A stretch of DNA of 64,000 bases from KACC-23026 sp963829575 (GTDB lineage: Bacteria > Bacillota > Bacilli > Bacillales > Sporolactobacillaceae), in contig CAWHJF010000016.1 of assembly GCA_963829575.1 (NCBI GenBank), positions 186,001 through 250,000 on the forward strand, read 5' to 3'. The notes under the pieces are model-generated. The model was not told where the DNA came from and made no database searches. It saw only the letters and a list, made by a program, of their open reading frames with translations. The translations under genes and the position numbers were made by a program. Positions 16,252 to 25,051 of the stretch are shown piece after piece (the first letter of the stretch is position 1; the number at the start of each line of letters is the position of its first letter).

Positions 16252-17922
16252 TTAAATTTTCTCCACAGGCCCAACAGAACCTTGTGCATGAGCCGGTTGC
16301 GCTTCTTCCTCTTCTTCTCCACGAACCAAAGCATGTTCGAAGACTTCACTTAGTCGTTTGACAGTGATAATCTCAATGTCTTTAATCTCCTCAAAGAGTG
16401 ATTGTTTGTTTTCGTCTGGAATGATCACGCGTGTTGCACCCGCTTCTTTTGCCGCTTCAATCTTGGCCAATACACCACCAATTGGCTTAACCGCCCCATG
16501 AATACTCAGTTCTCCAGTCATAGCTATTTTAGAGTCAACTGGAATATTCTTAATAGCTGAATAGACACCCGTCGCAATAGCAATCCCAGCCGAGGGACCA
16601 TCTACTGGTGCGCCACCAGGAAAGTTGATGTGAATATGATAATTTTGGGAATGAACCCCTAGTTTATGAAGGACCGTTAAAACATTTTCAACCGAACTTT
16701 TAACGAGACTTTTTCGTCGTATTGATTTTTGTTGGGAGCCCATGGTTTCCTCTTCCACAATTCCGGTTAAGGTTAAACTTCCTTTCCGACTTTTAGCAGC
16801 CGTGACCTCAATTTCGAGTAAGGCGCCACGATTGGGTCCATACACAGCCAACCCATTGACAAGGCCAACCACTGGTTCATTATGAACTTTTTGCTCCGGT
16901 TTGGGTTGAAGTTGACTAGAGTGAATGACCCATTCAATATCCGAAATTGTAATTTGGCTTCGGTTCGTCGAAATGGCAAGACCTGCTGCGATTTGCATCA
17001 TATTAACTACTTCACGACCATTTCGTGCGTAAGACGCCATTTTGGTAATTCCCTCATCGGAAATCGCAATCTCTAATTTCTTTGCAGATCGGCGGGCAAT
17101 GATTTCAATGTCTTTGTTTTTAAGCTCATTGAAGAACACCTCAAGACATCTTGAGCGAATCGCAGGCGGAATTTCTTCAGGAGCGCGTGTGGTTGCCCCA
17201 ATGAGTCGAAAATCGGCAGGTAAGCCGTTTTTAAAAATATCGTGAATATGTGCGGGTATTTGCGCGTTATCTTCACTGTAATACGCACTTTCCAAAAATA
17301 CTTTACGATCTTCTAAAACTTTAAGCAGTTTGTTCATTTGAATGGGGTGCAACTCACCAATTTCATCAATAAATAGCACGCCACCATGAGCATGGCTGAC
17401 CGCCCCCTGTTTCGGCTGAGGGATACCCGCTTGTCCCATTGCGCCTGCTCCTTGATAAATCGGATCATGAACACTCCCAATTAAAGGGTCGGCAATTCCT
17501 CTTTCATCAAAACGTGCGGTTGTCGCGTCTAATTCGACAAAGACCGAGTTGCCTCGGAAAGGCGAATCCATGTTTTTCTTAGCTTCTTCTAGAACAAGCC
17601 GGGCAGCGGCTGTTTTCCCCACACCAGGTGGCCCATAAATTAAGACGTGTTGTGGGTTAGCCCCACACAACGCTGCACGCAAGGACTGAATGCCGTCGGC
17701 TTGCCCCACGATATCGTCCATTAATCTCGGACGCACTTTTTCAGATAAAGGTTCCGATAACGAAATCGAACGCATTTTCTTAAGTTGATCCATTTCCTTT
17801 TTAGACTCTTTATCAATGGATACTTTTTGAGTATGTTGGTTTCGAAGTAAGTTCCAAAAGTATAGCCCGATAATGACTCCGAAAAAAAGTTGTACAATAA
17901 TAAGTAAGGTTGTCCAGTTCAT
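16252..17922 (-). CDS. lonB: Lon-like protease LonB (forespore)
   Basis: LonB is the membrane-anchored Lon paralogue made in the forespore under sigma-F in B. subtilis. It has 556 residues. One N-terminal helix (TLLIIVQLFFGVIIGLYFW) replaces the LonA substrate domain. The AAA+ part shows GPPGVGKTAAARLVLEEA near residue 95 and VLFIDEIGELHPIQMNKLL near 185, and the C-terminal protease domain shows the Ser motif DGPSAGIAIATG near 440 and Lys in GGVLAKIEAAKEAG near 490. It lies upstream of lonA, with 142 bp between them, as in B. subtilis. The C-terminus ends in an acidic, Ala-rich tail. Confidence 0.95.
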   Translation of the reverse strand: MNWTTLLIIVQLFFGVIIGLYFWNLLRNQHTQKVSIDKESKKEMDQLKKMRSISLSEPLSEKVRPRLMDDIVGQADGIQSLRAALCGANPQHVLIYGPPGVGKTAAARLVLEEAKKNMDSPFRGNSVFVELDATTARFDERGIADPLIGSVHDPIYQGAGAMGQAGIPQPKQGAVSHAHGGVLFIDEIGELHPIQMNKLLKVLEDRKVFLESAYYSEDNAQIPAHIHDIFKNGLPADFRLIGATTRAPEEIPPAIRSRCLEVFFNELKNKDIEIIARRSAKKLEIAISDEGITKMASYARNGREVVNMMQIAAGLAISTNRSQITISDIEWVIHSSQLQPKPEQKVHNEPVVGLVNGLAVYGPNRGALLEIEVTAAKSRKGSLTLTGIVEEETMGSQQKSIRRKSLVKSSVENVLTVLHKLGVHSQNYHIHINFPGGAPVDGPSAGIAIATGVYSAIKNIPVDSKIAMTGELSIHGAVKPIGGVLAKIEAAKEAGATRVIIPDENKQSLFEEIKDIEIITVKRLSEVFEHALVRGEEEEEAQPAHAQGSVGPVEKI

Positions 17923-18019
17923 ATGTTGACCTCCCGATAAGGCTTCTGTCGGTTAGTATTTCCGATGGACCATATGACTAAACAAAAAAAATGGAAACAG
18001 TAATTGATTTTAAGTAAAG

Positions 18020-18051
18020 AAAGGCCTAGTTCGAATTCGAACTAGGCCTTT
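18020..18051 (-). terminator. Terminator of the CotD-like gene
   Basis: A perfect 32-bp palindrome (AAAGGCCTAGTTCGAA and its complement) lies 20 bp past the stop of the coat gene. It isolates it from lonB. Confidence 0.85.
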
Positions 18052-18070
18052 TCCCGTTTCGTTCATTTAA

Positions 18071-18553
18071 TTACCAAGCTGGATGTGGAGGAAGTCCAGG
18101 CCCGCCTGCCATTGGGTAAGGGCATGGAGGCATTGGTCCACAAAAGACATCTTCACAGCTTGTTGTGTAGCAGCAAGATTCCGTATGAGGGAAGTAGTGC
18201 TGATTCACATAGTGGGTGTGCATATGATGAGTCGTATGGGAAGGGTGCACATGTGGAATGACCACATTTTCAAACGCATCGGTTTGACATTCCTGCATTG
18301 GATCCATCGTCCCAGGTGCCACCATTGTTGGAGCTGGAGTGTGGGCCGGAGCACCCATTCCTGGATTATAGTGTTGCTGGGCTGGATTATAGTGTTGCTG
18401 AGCTGGTACATAATAATTGTCAAAATCAATATTTGTTTGATCGACATCAATATTTGTATCGTGAGAATCAAAATTCAAGTTATAGTCTGGATTAGGGTAA
18501 GTTGGGTTTACTGGTTTATACACATTATGTGGTTGATGCGGTTTGTTTTCCAT
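18071..18553 (-). CDS. CotD-family spore coat protein
   Basis: A 160-residue protein rich in His, Pro, Tyr, Asn and Gln. The conserved CotD-like core is VVIPHVHPSHTTHHMHTHYV followed by NQHYFPHTESC, and the C-terminus is Cys- and Pro-rich (SCCYTTSCEDVFCGPMPPC). The N-terminal half carries a perfect tandem peptide repeat (PAQQHYN twice) and a loose repeat of DTNIDVDQTNIDFDN, typical of disordered coat proteins. The ATG at 18553 has AGGAGG 11 bp upstream; the ATG at 18562 is only 2-3 bp from it. It sits alone between lonB and clpX with its own terminator, and I do not expect a coat gene here from B. subtilis. Probably a late mother-cell gene. Confidence 0.82.
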   Translation of the reverse strand: MENKPHQPHNVYKPVNPTYPNPDYNLNFDSHDTNIDVDQTNIDFDNYYVPAQQHYNPAQQHYNPGMGAPAHTPAPTMVAPGTMDPMQECQTDAFENVVIPHVHPSHTTHHMHTHYVNQHYFPHTESCCYTTSCEDVFCGPMPPCPYPMAGGPGLPPHPAW

Positions 18554-18745
18554 TTCAATCATTACCTCCTGAATTTCTGTTTGATTACATTAACATCCTA
18601 TGTAAAACGCCCTCCTCTGGTTAGGACATAAACCCAGAAAATCCAAAAATGGGCGTTTGCCTCATGAGAAAAATGGACTTCTGATTGAAACGGGCACAGC
18701 CCCTATTCCACATGCCGGTGTATTTTTCTTTTAAAACGCACAAAG

Positions 18746-18775
18746 AACCCTTTCTCAATGGTTCGAGAAAGGGTT
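18746..18775 (-). terminator. Terminator of clpX
   Basis: An 11-bp stem (AACCCTTTCTC with its complement at 18765-18775) lies 20 bp after the clpX stop. The T stretch that follows on the minus strand is short. Confidence 0.7.
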
Positions 18776-18795
18776 TAATCCATCTTTATTAGAGA

Positions 18796-20067
18796 TTAGG
18801 CACTTTCTTTTGGTTCTTCGCCTTTTACAACCGTGCCATCATCCATCACAAGTGTTGGCATGATCTTCTTCTCAACGGTTTCTTGTGTCACAATACATTT
18901 TTCTACATCGTCACGAGATGGGAGGTCGTACATGACATCCAACATAATCCCCTCGATTATGGAACGAAGGCCACGAGCCCCTGTTTTGCGCTCAATAGCA
19001 AGCTTTGCGATTTCTCTTAAAGCTTCTGCTTCAAATTCAAGAGACACCCCATCAAGTTCCAAAAGCTTGCTGTACTGTTTGACCAACGCATTTTTTGGTT
19101 TTGTTAGGATATCCATTAATGCGGCTTCATCCAATTGTTCAAGCGTAGCGACGACTGGAAGACGACCAATAAATTCTGGAATGAGACCAAACTTCAAGAG
19201 ATCTTCCGGAAGCGCGCGCTTGAGATAATCGTCTTTGGTTAACTCTTGTTTCTGTAGGTCTGCAGAGCCAAAGCCAATGACTTTCTTACCTAGACGGCGT
19301 TTAATGATCTGCTCGATGCCATCAAACGCTCCACCACAAATAAATAAGATATTAGTGGTATCAATTTGAATGAATTCTTGATGTGGATGCTTACGTCCGC
19401 CTTGTGGTGGGACGCTTGCAACAGTACCTTCAAGAATTTTAAGAAGGGCTTGCTGAACCCCTTCCCCGGAAACATCGCGCGTAATCGAAGGATTCTCTGA
19501 TTTTCTCGCAATTTTATCAATTTCATCGATATAGATAATGCCTTTTTCTGCTTTTTCAACATCATAATCCGCAGATTGGATAAGTTTCAAAAGAATGTTT
19601 TCAACGTCTTCCCCTACATAACCGGCTTCTGTTAAAGAAGTCGCATCGGCGATGGCAAAAGGAACGTTTAAAATTTTCGCAAGGGTTTGCGCCAAGAGCG
19701 TTTTACCACTACCAGTTGGTCCTATCATGACAATGTTACTTTTGGCAAGTTCAACATCATCACTCTTTTGTTTGGCGTTAATCCGCTTATAGTGATTATA
19801 GACCGCAACCGAAAGATTCTTTTTGGCACTCTCTTGTCCAATGACATAATCCTCTAGGATCTCACGAATCTCTTGCGGCTTCGGAATATCTTTGTATTCC
19901 ACTTCTTCATCTGCACCCAGTTCTTCCTCAACAATTTCCGTGCACAGTTCAATACACTCGTCGCAAATATATACACCTGGTCCTGCTACCAGTTTCCTCA
20001 CTTGATCTTGAGTTTTACCACAGAAAGAACATTTTAATTGCCCTTTCTCGTCATTAAATTTAAACAT
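18796..20067 (-). CDS. clpX: ATP-dependent Clp protease ATPase subunit ClpX
   Basis: ClpX unfolds substrates and feeds them to ClpP. The 423-residue protein has the N-terminal zinc-binding domain (C13-x2-C16 and C35-x2-C38), Walker A GPTGSGKTLLAQ near residue 118, Walker B GIIYIDEIDKIARK near 180, sensor regions with arginine fingers, the pore loop GYVGEDV, and the IGF-type loop GFGSADL near 262 that docks on ClpP. It lies between tig and lonB as in B. subtilis. A long gap separates it from tig, so it is probably transcribed separately. Confidence 0.97.
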   Translation of the reverse strand: MFKFNDEKGQLKCSFCGKTQDQVRKLVAGPGVYICDECIELCTEIVEEELGADEEVEYKDIPKPQEIREILEDYVIGQESAKKNLSVAVYNHYKRINAKQKSDDVELAKSNIVMIGPTGSGKTLLAQTLAKILNVPFAIADATSLTEAGYVGEDVENILLKLIQSADYDVEKAEKGIIYIDEIDKIARKSENPSITRDVSGEGVQQALLKILEGTVASVPPQGGRKHPHQEFIQIDTTNILFICGGAFDGIEQIIKRRLGKKVIGFGSADLQKQELTKDDYLKRALPEDLLKFGLIPEFIGRLPVVATLEQLDEAALMDILTKPKNALVKQYSKLLELDGVSLEFEAEALREIAKLAIERKTGARGLRSIIEGIMLDVMYDLPSRDDVEKCIVTQETVEKKIMPTLVMDDGTVVKGEEPKESA

Positions 20068-20545
20068 ATATTCACCCCTATTACGCTGTCTGGTCTTTGG
20101 TGAAGCGTTTCATTAAGCATACACGATTCACCATTCTTAAGTCCAAAAAAAACCTCTCCAAACTGGAAGATTTATTTCTCATTATGTACGGATTGTAACA
20201 CACTGAGTCGCGTGTTAAAAATATAAACCCTTATAAGAAAAACATAACGATTCTTGGTGTTTTTCTTATGCTTAAGATTAGTCTTAAGCAATGGGTATAA
20301 AGAAATAATCCTCATTCACCTTAAACCCAACTCCCATTAAGGTTGTCTGAATTTAAAGCCCTCGGATCTTCTTTATATAAAGCATATGTTGTTCATCTGT
20401 TATTTACTCTAAAAATTTAAGAAAATACATACTGAATGGCATTTTTCTTTGTTACTAATTCTAGAATAAACTAAACAGACATTATTAAAGTCTGGGAGAT
20501 ACGTTAAGTAGGCGAGTGTGGCTAGTGTTTGGTCGTAGTTGAAGA
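20068..20545. other. Gene-free region upstream of clpX
   Basis: No credible gene is seen in this stretch. An 18-bp inverted repeat (CTTAAGA-TTAG-TCTTAAG) lies near 20270. The sequence is AT-rich and should contain the clpX promoter, but no unambiguous -35/-10 pair stands out. Confidence 0.4.
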
Positions 20546-20571
20546 AACAAGGCACGAAACCGTGCCTTGTT
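20546..20571 (-). terminator. Terminator downstream of tig
   Basis: An 11-bp stem (AACAAGGCACG with its complement at 20561-20571) and AAAC loop is followed on the minus strand by TTCTTC. It lies about 160 bp past tig, leaving an untranslated 3' tail. Confidence 0.6.
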
Positions 20572-20730
20572 CTAGTACTATTGATTAGACTCTAAACTGA
20601 AAGGATTCAATTATGAATTAAGGACAATCTTGTATTCACAACAAAGCCAGTCTCTGAACAAGGAGTCTCTTTGCTTTTCAAGCAAAAAGGCCGAAGCGCT
20701 GCACTCTGTGTGTAAAAGTTAAATGGGGTC

Positions 20731-22035
20731 TTAAGCGGTGACAGCTTTGCTGTTCTCTACCAAGAAATCTAGAGCCTTGCGAATCTTGATATCGCCTTTG
20801 AGCGCATCTGGTCCACCTTGCATATCAAGCATTTGTCTCATTTGTTCAGCTGGCAAGCCGTACATAGAGGCCATATTCTCGATTTCTTTGGTGACATCCT
20901 CTTCGGAGACTTCAAGATTTTCAGCATCAGCAATCGCTTCAAGAGTTAGATTGGCGCGCACACGCTTTTCTGCTTCTTCTTTCATTTGATCGCGTAAGCC
21001 GTTTTGGTCAGTCCCAGAGAATTGATAGTACATATCCATTGATAAGCCTTGTTGTTGAATTTGTTGTTCAAATTCACGTACCATGCGGTCAAGTTCATTG
21101 TTAACCATGACTTCAGGCAAATCAATTTCAGCATTTTCTGCCGCTTTTGTAACCACTTCATCTTGGATGGCTGATTTTGCCGATGATTCTTTGCTCTCTT
21201 TAAGTTGCTTTTCCAACTTTTCTTTAAGCGCATCAAGTGTTTCCACTTCATCATCCACATCTTTTGCAAATTCATCATCTAATTCAGGAAGTTGTTTCGC
21301 TTTAATTTCATGAAGTTTAACTTTAAAAGTGGCTTCTTTCCCTTTTAATTCCTCAGCGTGGTAATCTTCAGGGAACGTCACTTTAATATCAGCTTCAGCC
21401 CCAGCTTCAAGCCCTACCAATTGTTCTTCAAATCCAGGAATAAATTGGTTGCTTCCGAGTTCAAGCGAATAATTTTCTGATTTTCCACCTTCAAAGGCTT
21501 CACCATCAACAAACCCTTCAAAATCAAGGACAACTGTGTTCCCATTTTCTGCAGGTCCGTTTTCTTTAATCGCAAGCTCAGCATAGCGTTCTTGAAGACG
21601 CTCAAGCTCTTCTTTAACATCTTCGTCCGTTACCTCAGTGTTTTGTTCTTCAACTTGAAGACCTTTGTACTCACCAAGTTTGACTTCTGGTTTGACCGTT
21701 ACAACAGCCTTAAAAACAACCGGTTGACCTTTTCCAATTGATTCAACATCCACATTTGGTTGATCGACAGGTTCAATACCCGCTTCATCAATCGCATGGG
21801 AATAGGCTTCTTGTAAAATCAAGTCAATGGCATCTTGATAGAGTGATTCTACCCCAAAGCGTTGTTCAAAAATCATACGTGGCACTTTCCCTTTTCTGAA
21901 TCCAGGAATATTAACCTCTTGAACAACCTTTTTAAAGGCTTTATCAAGTGCTGTATTAAAACTGGTCGCATCGACTTCAAAAGTCAAAGTGCCTTGATTA
22001 CCTTCTTGTTTCTCCCAATTTGCTTTAACATCCAT
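20731..22035 (-). CDS. tig: Trigger factor (ribosome-bound chaperone, peptidyl-prolyl isomerase)
   Basis: Trigger factor binds the ribosome exit tunnel and folds nascent chains. The 434-residue protein has the three usual domains. The N-terminal ribosome-binding domain carries the signature PGFRKGKVPR (near residue 44), the central FKBP-type PPIase domain spans about 150-245 (VVLDFEGFVDGEAFEGG, FIPGFEEQLVG), and the helical C-terminal chaperone arms make up the rest. The ATG is preceded by TTGGAGGTAAG. The gene is monocistronic, with a promoter candidate close upstream. Confidence 0.97.
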   Translation of the reverse strand: MDVKANWEKQEGNQGTLTFEVDATSFNTALDKAFKKVVQEVNIPGFRKGKVPRMIFEQRFGVESLYQDAIDLILQEAYSHAIDEAGIEPVDQPNVDVESIGKGQPVVFKAVVTVKPEVKLGEYKGLQVEEQNTEVTDEDVKEELERLQERYAELAIKENGPAENGNTVVLDFEGFVDGEAFEGGKSENYSLELGSNQFIPGFEEQLVGLEAGAEADIKVTFPEDYHAEELKGKEATFKVKLHEIKAKQLPELDDEFAKDVDDEVETLDALKEKLEKQLKESKESSAKSAIQDEVVTKAAENAEIDLPEVMVNNELDRMVREFEQQIQQQGLSMDMYYQFSGTDQNGLRDQMKEEAEKRVRANLTLEAIADAENLEVSEEDVTKEIENMASMYGLPAEQMRQMLDMQGGPDALKGDIKIRKALDFLVENSKAVTA

Positions 22036-22090
22036 ATATTCTTACCTCCAACAACGTTCTTCATACCTGTTCTAGTTTTACAACCCCTAC

Positions 22091-22118
22091 ATTATAACAT
22101 AATTGCTAGGATTGCAAA
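22091..22118 (-). promoter_or_regulatory. Candidate tig promoter
   Basis: A consensus TATAAT (22091-22096) on the minus strand has TTTGCA 16 bp (or TTGCAA 15 bp) upstream. It lies about 55 bp before the tig start codon. The spacing is slightly short. Confidence 0.5.
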
Positions 22119-22175
22119 ATTCAATTCCTATTAATATAGATTCGATCAACAACTCTTTCCAATACAATCCCCATT

Positions 22176-23186
22176 CTATAGAGGAGACCGTCTTTCTTCT
22201 ATGGATTTTAATTGCGTCAACGGGCGGGCAATGCTTTCTTTGGTCACATCAAAGTAAATCTCCAAATCCTCCAAGTTCAGCTCCATTCCACTTAATTGGT
22301 GGGCAAGAACAAAACAGGCCGCAGCCCATACATTTGGAAGATTGGGGTCGACTTGTTTTGGAAAAACAGCGATTGCAAAATGTTCCCAGATTTGTTTGGA
22401 TACTTCTAAGAGACTAGGGTTGTTTGACGCGAGCACGTCATCCAGTTTCTCTTTTACTAGAGTTGAAAAGCCCTCAAAAAAGAGTTGAGTTTCCTTTAGA
22501 TCAACTGTAAATTCACTGTCGAATTTCCTCACTTGAATCGGGCCTTTGTGGCCATTTTCTATAAGGATCTGAATGACCATACTTTTCAAGAAAGGATCGC
22601 CTACTTCAGATTTTAAGTATTCTATGTAGTTATGGACGACCTCTTCTGTTACGAACGTTTTTCCTTTTTGAATCCCTTGCCACTGACGCTCAACCTGTTG
22701 ACTTTCTAAATCCTCTTTTATATTAGGAGAAAAAGGGATTTTGTGCGGGTGTTCTTCTATATTCTCTGTCATCCGGATTTGTGCAAAGTCAGACAAGTGA
22801 ACAAGTGTCTCATGAACCTCCGGTGGTGGATTGTCTTCTGATAAGACCGCTTGAATGGTAGACACCACTTTTTCATAATCATGCTGTTGAATTAAAATGG
22901 TGAGATGGAGCTTGAGGACATCATAATAATTTCCAATTCCTTGTTTCATCATCGAATCCGTGAGCGTCTCAGCTTTTTCATAATGCTCTAATTCTACGTA
23001 GCAAACCGCTAATCCATAAGCGCCCTGGGAATGGAGGGGTTCAAGCTTCAAAAGTTGTTCAAATAAGTCCATCGCTTTGCGATAGTCTTTTTTTCTAAGC
23101 AACTGTACGCCTTTTTCAAGTAACCGTGTGTTTAAGTTGGGGAAAGGGATCAGATTATTGGTCGGATCCGTTTCGTGTTTCTCCAT
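22176..23186 (-). CDS. ysoA: TPR-repeat protein (YsoA-like)
   Basis: A soluble helical protein of about 336 residues with tetratricopeptide-like repeats at the N-terminus: LLRKKDYRKAMDLFEQLLKL, then AVCYVELEHYEKAETL and ILIQQHDYEKVVSTIQAV (residues 25-110). The C-terminal 200 residues have no recognisable motif. B. subtilis has ysoA next to tig in the same place. ATG at 23186 is chosen because AAGGG lies 8 bp upstream; the in-frame GTG at 23195 overlaps it. The function is unknown; a scaffold or adaptor role is typical of TPR proteins but is only inference. Confidence 0.82.
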   Translation of the reverse strand: MEKHETDPTNNLIPFPNLNTRLLEKGVQLLRKKDYRKAMDLFEQLLKLEPLHSQGAYGLAVCYVELEHYEKAETLTDSMMKQGIGNYYDVLKLHLTILIQQHDYEKVVSTIQAVLSEDNPPPEVHETLVHLSDFAQIRMTENIEEHPHKIPFSPNIKEDLESQQVERQWQGIQKGKTFVTEEVVHNYIEYLKSEVGDPFLKSMVIQILIENGHKGPIQVRKFDSEFTVDLKETQLFFEGFSTLVKEKLDDVLASNNPSLLEVSKQIWEHFAIAVFPKQVDPNLPNVWAAACFVLAHQLSGMELNLEDLEIYFDVTKESIARPLTQLKSIEERRSPL

Positions 23187-23512
23187 AAAATGCACCCTTG
23201 CTTTAGTGTTTTTTTATGTCGAATCTAGATGTCCGTACTCAAAAGTCAACCGGGGCATGAAATTTGACCTATTTACCTCAGTTTAACAGGTTATGATGCG
23301 AACATCAATTTGGAGGGGATTAGGGATCCATTTCTCAATTTTAAAAGCCAAAAGCGCCCCCTTCCAATGCGATTTGATCGCATGAAAAGATAGAGCCGTT
23401 GAATTGCTGTACCCCTCTCCTAAAGATAGGCAAGTTTTGCATCTAGTCCAACCCCTCAGATTTTTGGTATGATAGATCTTATAGATCTACTAGATTTCAG
23501 GGAGGTACAACC
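23187..23512. other. Divergent intergenic region between the TPR gene and the lipoprotein
   Basis: No gene is seen. It holds a perfect 7-bp hairpin (ATGCGAT-TTG-ATCGCAT near 23370), a TATGAT hexamer near 23468, and two AGATCT hexamers nearby. No good -35 element accompanies the TATGAT. Confidence 0.35.
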
Positions 23513-24154
23513 GTGAGGATACAAATTAAAAAAGTGGGGCGCTCTTTCATTGGATTAAGTCTTGCCATTCTGATTTTGGCTGGTTGCAGTTCAAGTAATC
23601 CAACAGATACTGTCACGTCCTTTTTCAAGACGTTTAAAAATGGGGATTATAAAACCTCGATGTCCTATATTCAGGCACCACAGGGCAGTGCTTTTGCAAA
23701 AGTGGATCGCAGCAGTCAGATTAATGGTTACAAGACAGCCGACTTAATGAAAGCTCTTGCAACGAATTACTCCTTTAAAAACCCTAAAGTCGTCTCAAAA
23801 AGTGGGGATACTGCAAAAGTTAAAGTGACCGTCACATCAGATGATATGTCTGTGATCGTGACGAATATGATTAGCCAGTTGATGCCAATTGCTATGGCTA
23901 ATGCTTCCACTTCAAGTTCAAGCCATACAGATAAGAAAACGAACAACAAAAACACTTTGACACAACTCACAGCTTCGACCTTTATGGATTCAATCAAAGC
24001 TAAAAATGCCAAATTAGCCACGCGTGATGTGACCTTAAACCTCAAGAAAGATTCGAATGGCCAATATAAAATTGTAGGCGACAAACATCTTATTGAAGCC
24101 TTAATGGCAAATTATAGTTCTGTGCAAACATTGTTTAATAATAGCAGCAACTAA
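23513..24154 (+). CDS. Putative lipoprotein, DUF4878-like
   Basis: A 213-residue secreted lipoprotein. The signal peptide (basic start, LSLAILILAGCSSS) has the lipobox LAGC at about residues 23-26. A NTF2/DUF4878-like start follows (TDTVTSFFKTFKNGDYKTSMSYI), then alternating beta-strands and a Ser/Thr/Asn-rich middle. GTG start with an AGGGAGG site 7 bp upstream. It faces away from the TPR gene and has its own terminator. Such proteins often sit on the outer face of the membrane; no function can be given from sequence. The family name is tentative. Confidence 0.72.
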   Translation: MRIQIKKVGRSFIGLSLAILILAGCSSSNPTDTVTSFFKTFKNGDYKTSMSYIQAPQGSAFAKVDRSSQINGYKTADLMKALATNYSFKNPKVVSKSGDTAKVKVTVTSDDMSVIVTNMISQLMPIAMANASTSSSSHTDKKTNNKNTLTQLTASTFMDSIKAKNAKLATRDVTLNLKKDSNGQYKIVGDKHLIEALMANYSSVQTLFNNSSN

Positions 24155-24160
24155 AATCCT

Positions 24161-24197
24161 GAACCTCTTTTGTCACTGACAAGGGAGGTTCTTTACA
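24161..24197 (+). terminator. Terminator of the lipoprotein gene
   Basis: GAACCTCTTTT (24161-24171) pairs with AAGGGAGGTTC (24181-24191, two G-U pairs) around a short loop, followed by TTTACATTT. Confidence 0.75.
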
Positions 24198-24214
24198 TTT
24201 ATACCGATAAACTA

Positions 24215-24243
24215 TTGACATTACATTCCCATTGATATATATT
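24215..24243 (+). promoter_or_regulatory. Promoter of the tRNA-Gly / tRNA-Arg transcript
   Basis: TTGACA (24215-24220) and TATATT (24238-24243) are separated by exactly 17 bp, ending 21 bp before the tRNA-Gly. Confidence 0.75.
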
Positions 24244-24264
24244 AAACATTGTCGTTATTAACAC

Positions 24265-24338
24265 GCGGGTGTAGTTTAGTGGCAAAATAAGAGCTTCCCA
24301 AGCTCTGGTCGTGGGTTCGATTCCCATCACCCGCTCCA
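24265..24338 (+). tRNA. tRNA-Gly (anticodon CCC)
   Basis: A full cloverleaf is readable: acceptor GCGGGTG with CACCCGC, T-arm GTGGG-TTCGATT-CCCAT, and anticodon stem AGAGC/GCTCT around the loop TTCCCAA, giving anticodon CCC for codon GGG. The CCA end is encoded (24336-24338). The D-stem has a G-U pair. Confidence 0.93.
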
Positions 24339-24414
24339 CTAGAAACTCCTTCTGTGAATTATGGCTCGCAGATCACCTCTCGTGAAAAAAAGAGGTTGTC
24401 AAATTCAATAATAT

Positions 24415-24491
<77 letters not shown>

Positions 24492-24504
24492 TTTAAATTT
24501 TAAT

Positions 24505-24529
24505 GAGGTGCAGATGCAGCTCTTTTTTT
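24505..24529 (+). terminator. Terminator after tRNA-Arg
   Basis: The hairpin GAGGTGCA-GA-TGCAGCTC is followed by T7. The same hairpin, slightly changed, follows each truncated tRNA-Arg copy. Confidence 0.75.
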
Positions 24530-24713
24530 GTCTAGATTGAGCACTTGAATTCTCTCCTGTGATAAAACTTCGCAGACCACTTTCCGCAAGAAAGTATCAA
24601 GAGAATGGTAGGCAATAAGACTCGTTCTCAAAATTGTTTAGAGCATTTGAATCCGCTTCTTCGAGTCCACTTCGCAGCCAGCCTCTCACGCGGAAGTATC
24701 CAAGAGGCTGGCG

Positions 24714-24764
24714 AACGGCCTTCTAAGCCGTCGGTCGGGAGTTCGAATCTCTCCTGGGACGCCA
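24714..24764 (+). pseudogene. Truncated tRNA-Arg copy 2 (3' two thirds only)
   Basis: From AACGGCCTTCTAAGCCGT to the encoded CCA it repeats the anticodon arm, T-arm and 3' acceptor strand of the intact tRNA-Arg without change. The 5' acceptor strand and D-arm are missing and replaced by a hairpin repeat, so no functional tRNA can form. Confidence 0.85.
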
Positions 24765-24790
24765 TTACAACTTACATACACAATTTCTAA

Positions 24791-24817
24791 AGAGATGCAC
24801 ATGCAGCTCTTTTTTTA
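24791..24817 (+). terminator. Terminator after truncated tRNA-Arg copy 2
   Basis: AGAG-TGCA and TGCA-CTCT arms around CA, followed by a T7 run. It is a diverged copy of the terminator at 24505. Confidence 0.65.
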
Positions 24818-24974
24818 TTTGCCTAAATTGAGCACTTGTATCCTCTTCTGCGATTAGGCTTCGCAGACCATTTTCCACGGGTAAGTATCAAGGAAATGGT
24901 CGACATTTGTTTTCTTTTTTAGAGGCTCCGCCGCAGCCAGCCTCTCACGCGGAAGTATCCAAGAGACTGGCGAT

Positions 24975-25025
24975 CGGCCTTCTAAGCCGTCGGTCGGGAG
25001 TTCGAATCTCTCCTGGGACGCACCA
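24975..25025 (+). pseudogene. Truncated tRNA-Arg copy 3
   Basis: It repeats the tRNA-Arg 3' part from CGGCCTTCTAAGCCGTCGG onwards, 259-261 bp after copy 2. A CA insertion just before the final CCA changes the acceptor end. The 5' part is again replaced by the hairpin repeat. Confidence 0.83.
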
Positions 25026-25051
25026 TTACTACTTACATACAAATCACCCTC

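Noticed and set aside
18083..18631. 182-codon open frame antisense to the CotD-like gene
   Set aside because: Open only because the coat gene uses few codons whose complement is a stop; no ribosome site, and the Trp/Ile-rich product is implausible.
24265..24338. Anticodon TCC for the tRNA-Gly
   Set aside because: With a five-base-pair anticodon stem AGAGC/GCTCT and a seven-base loop TTCCCAA, the anticodon falls on CCC.
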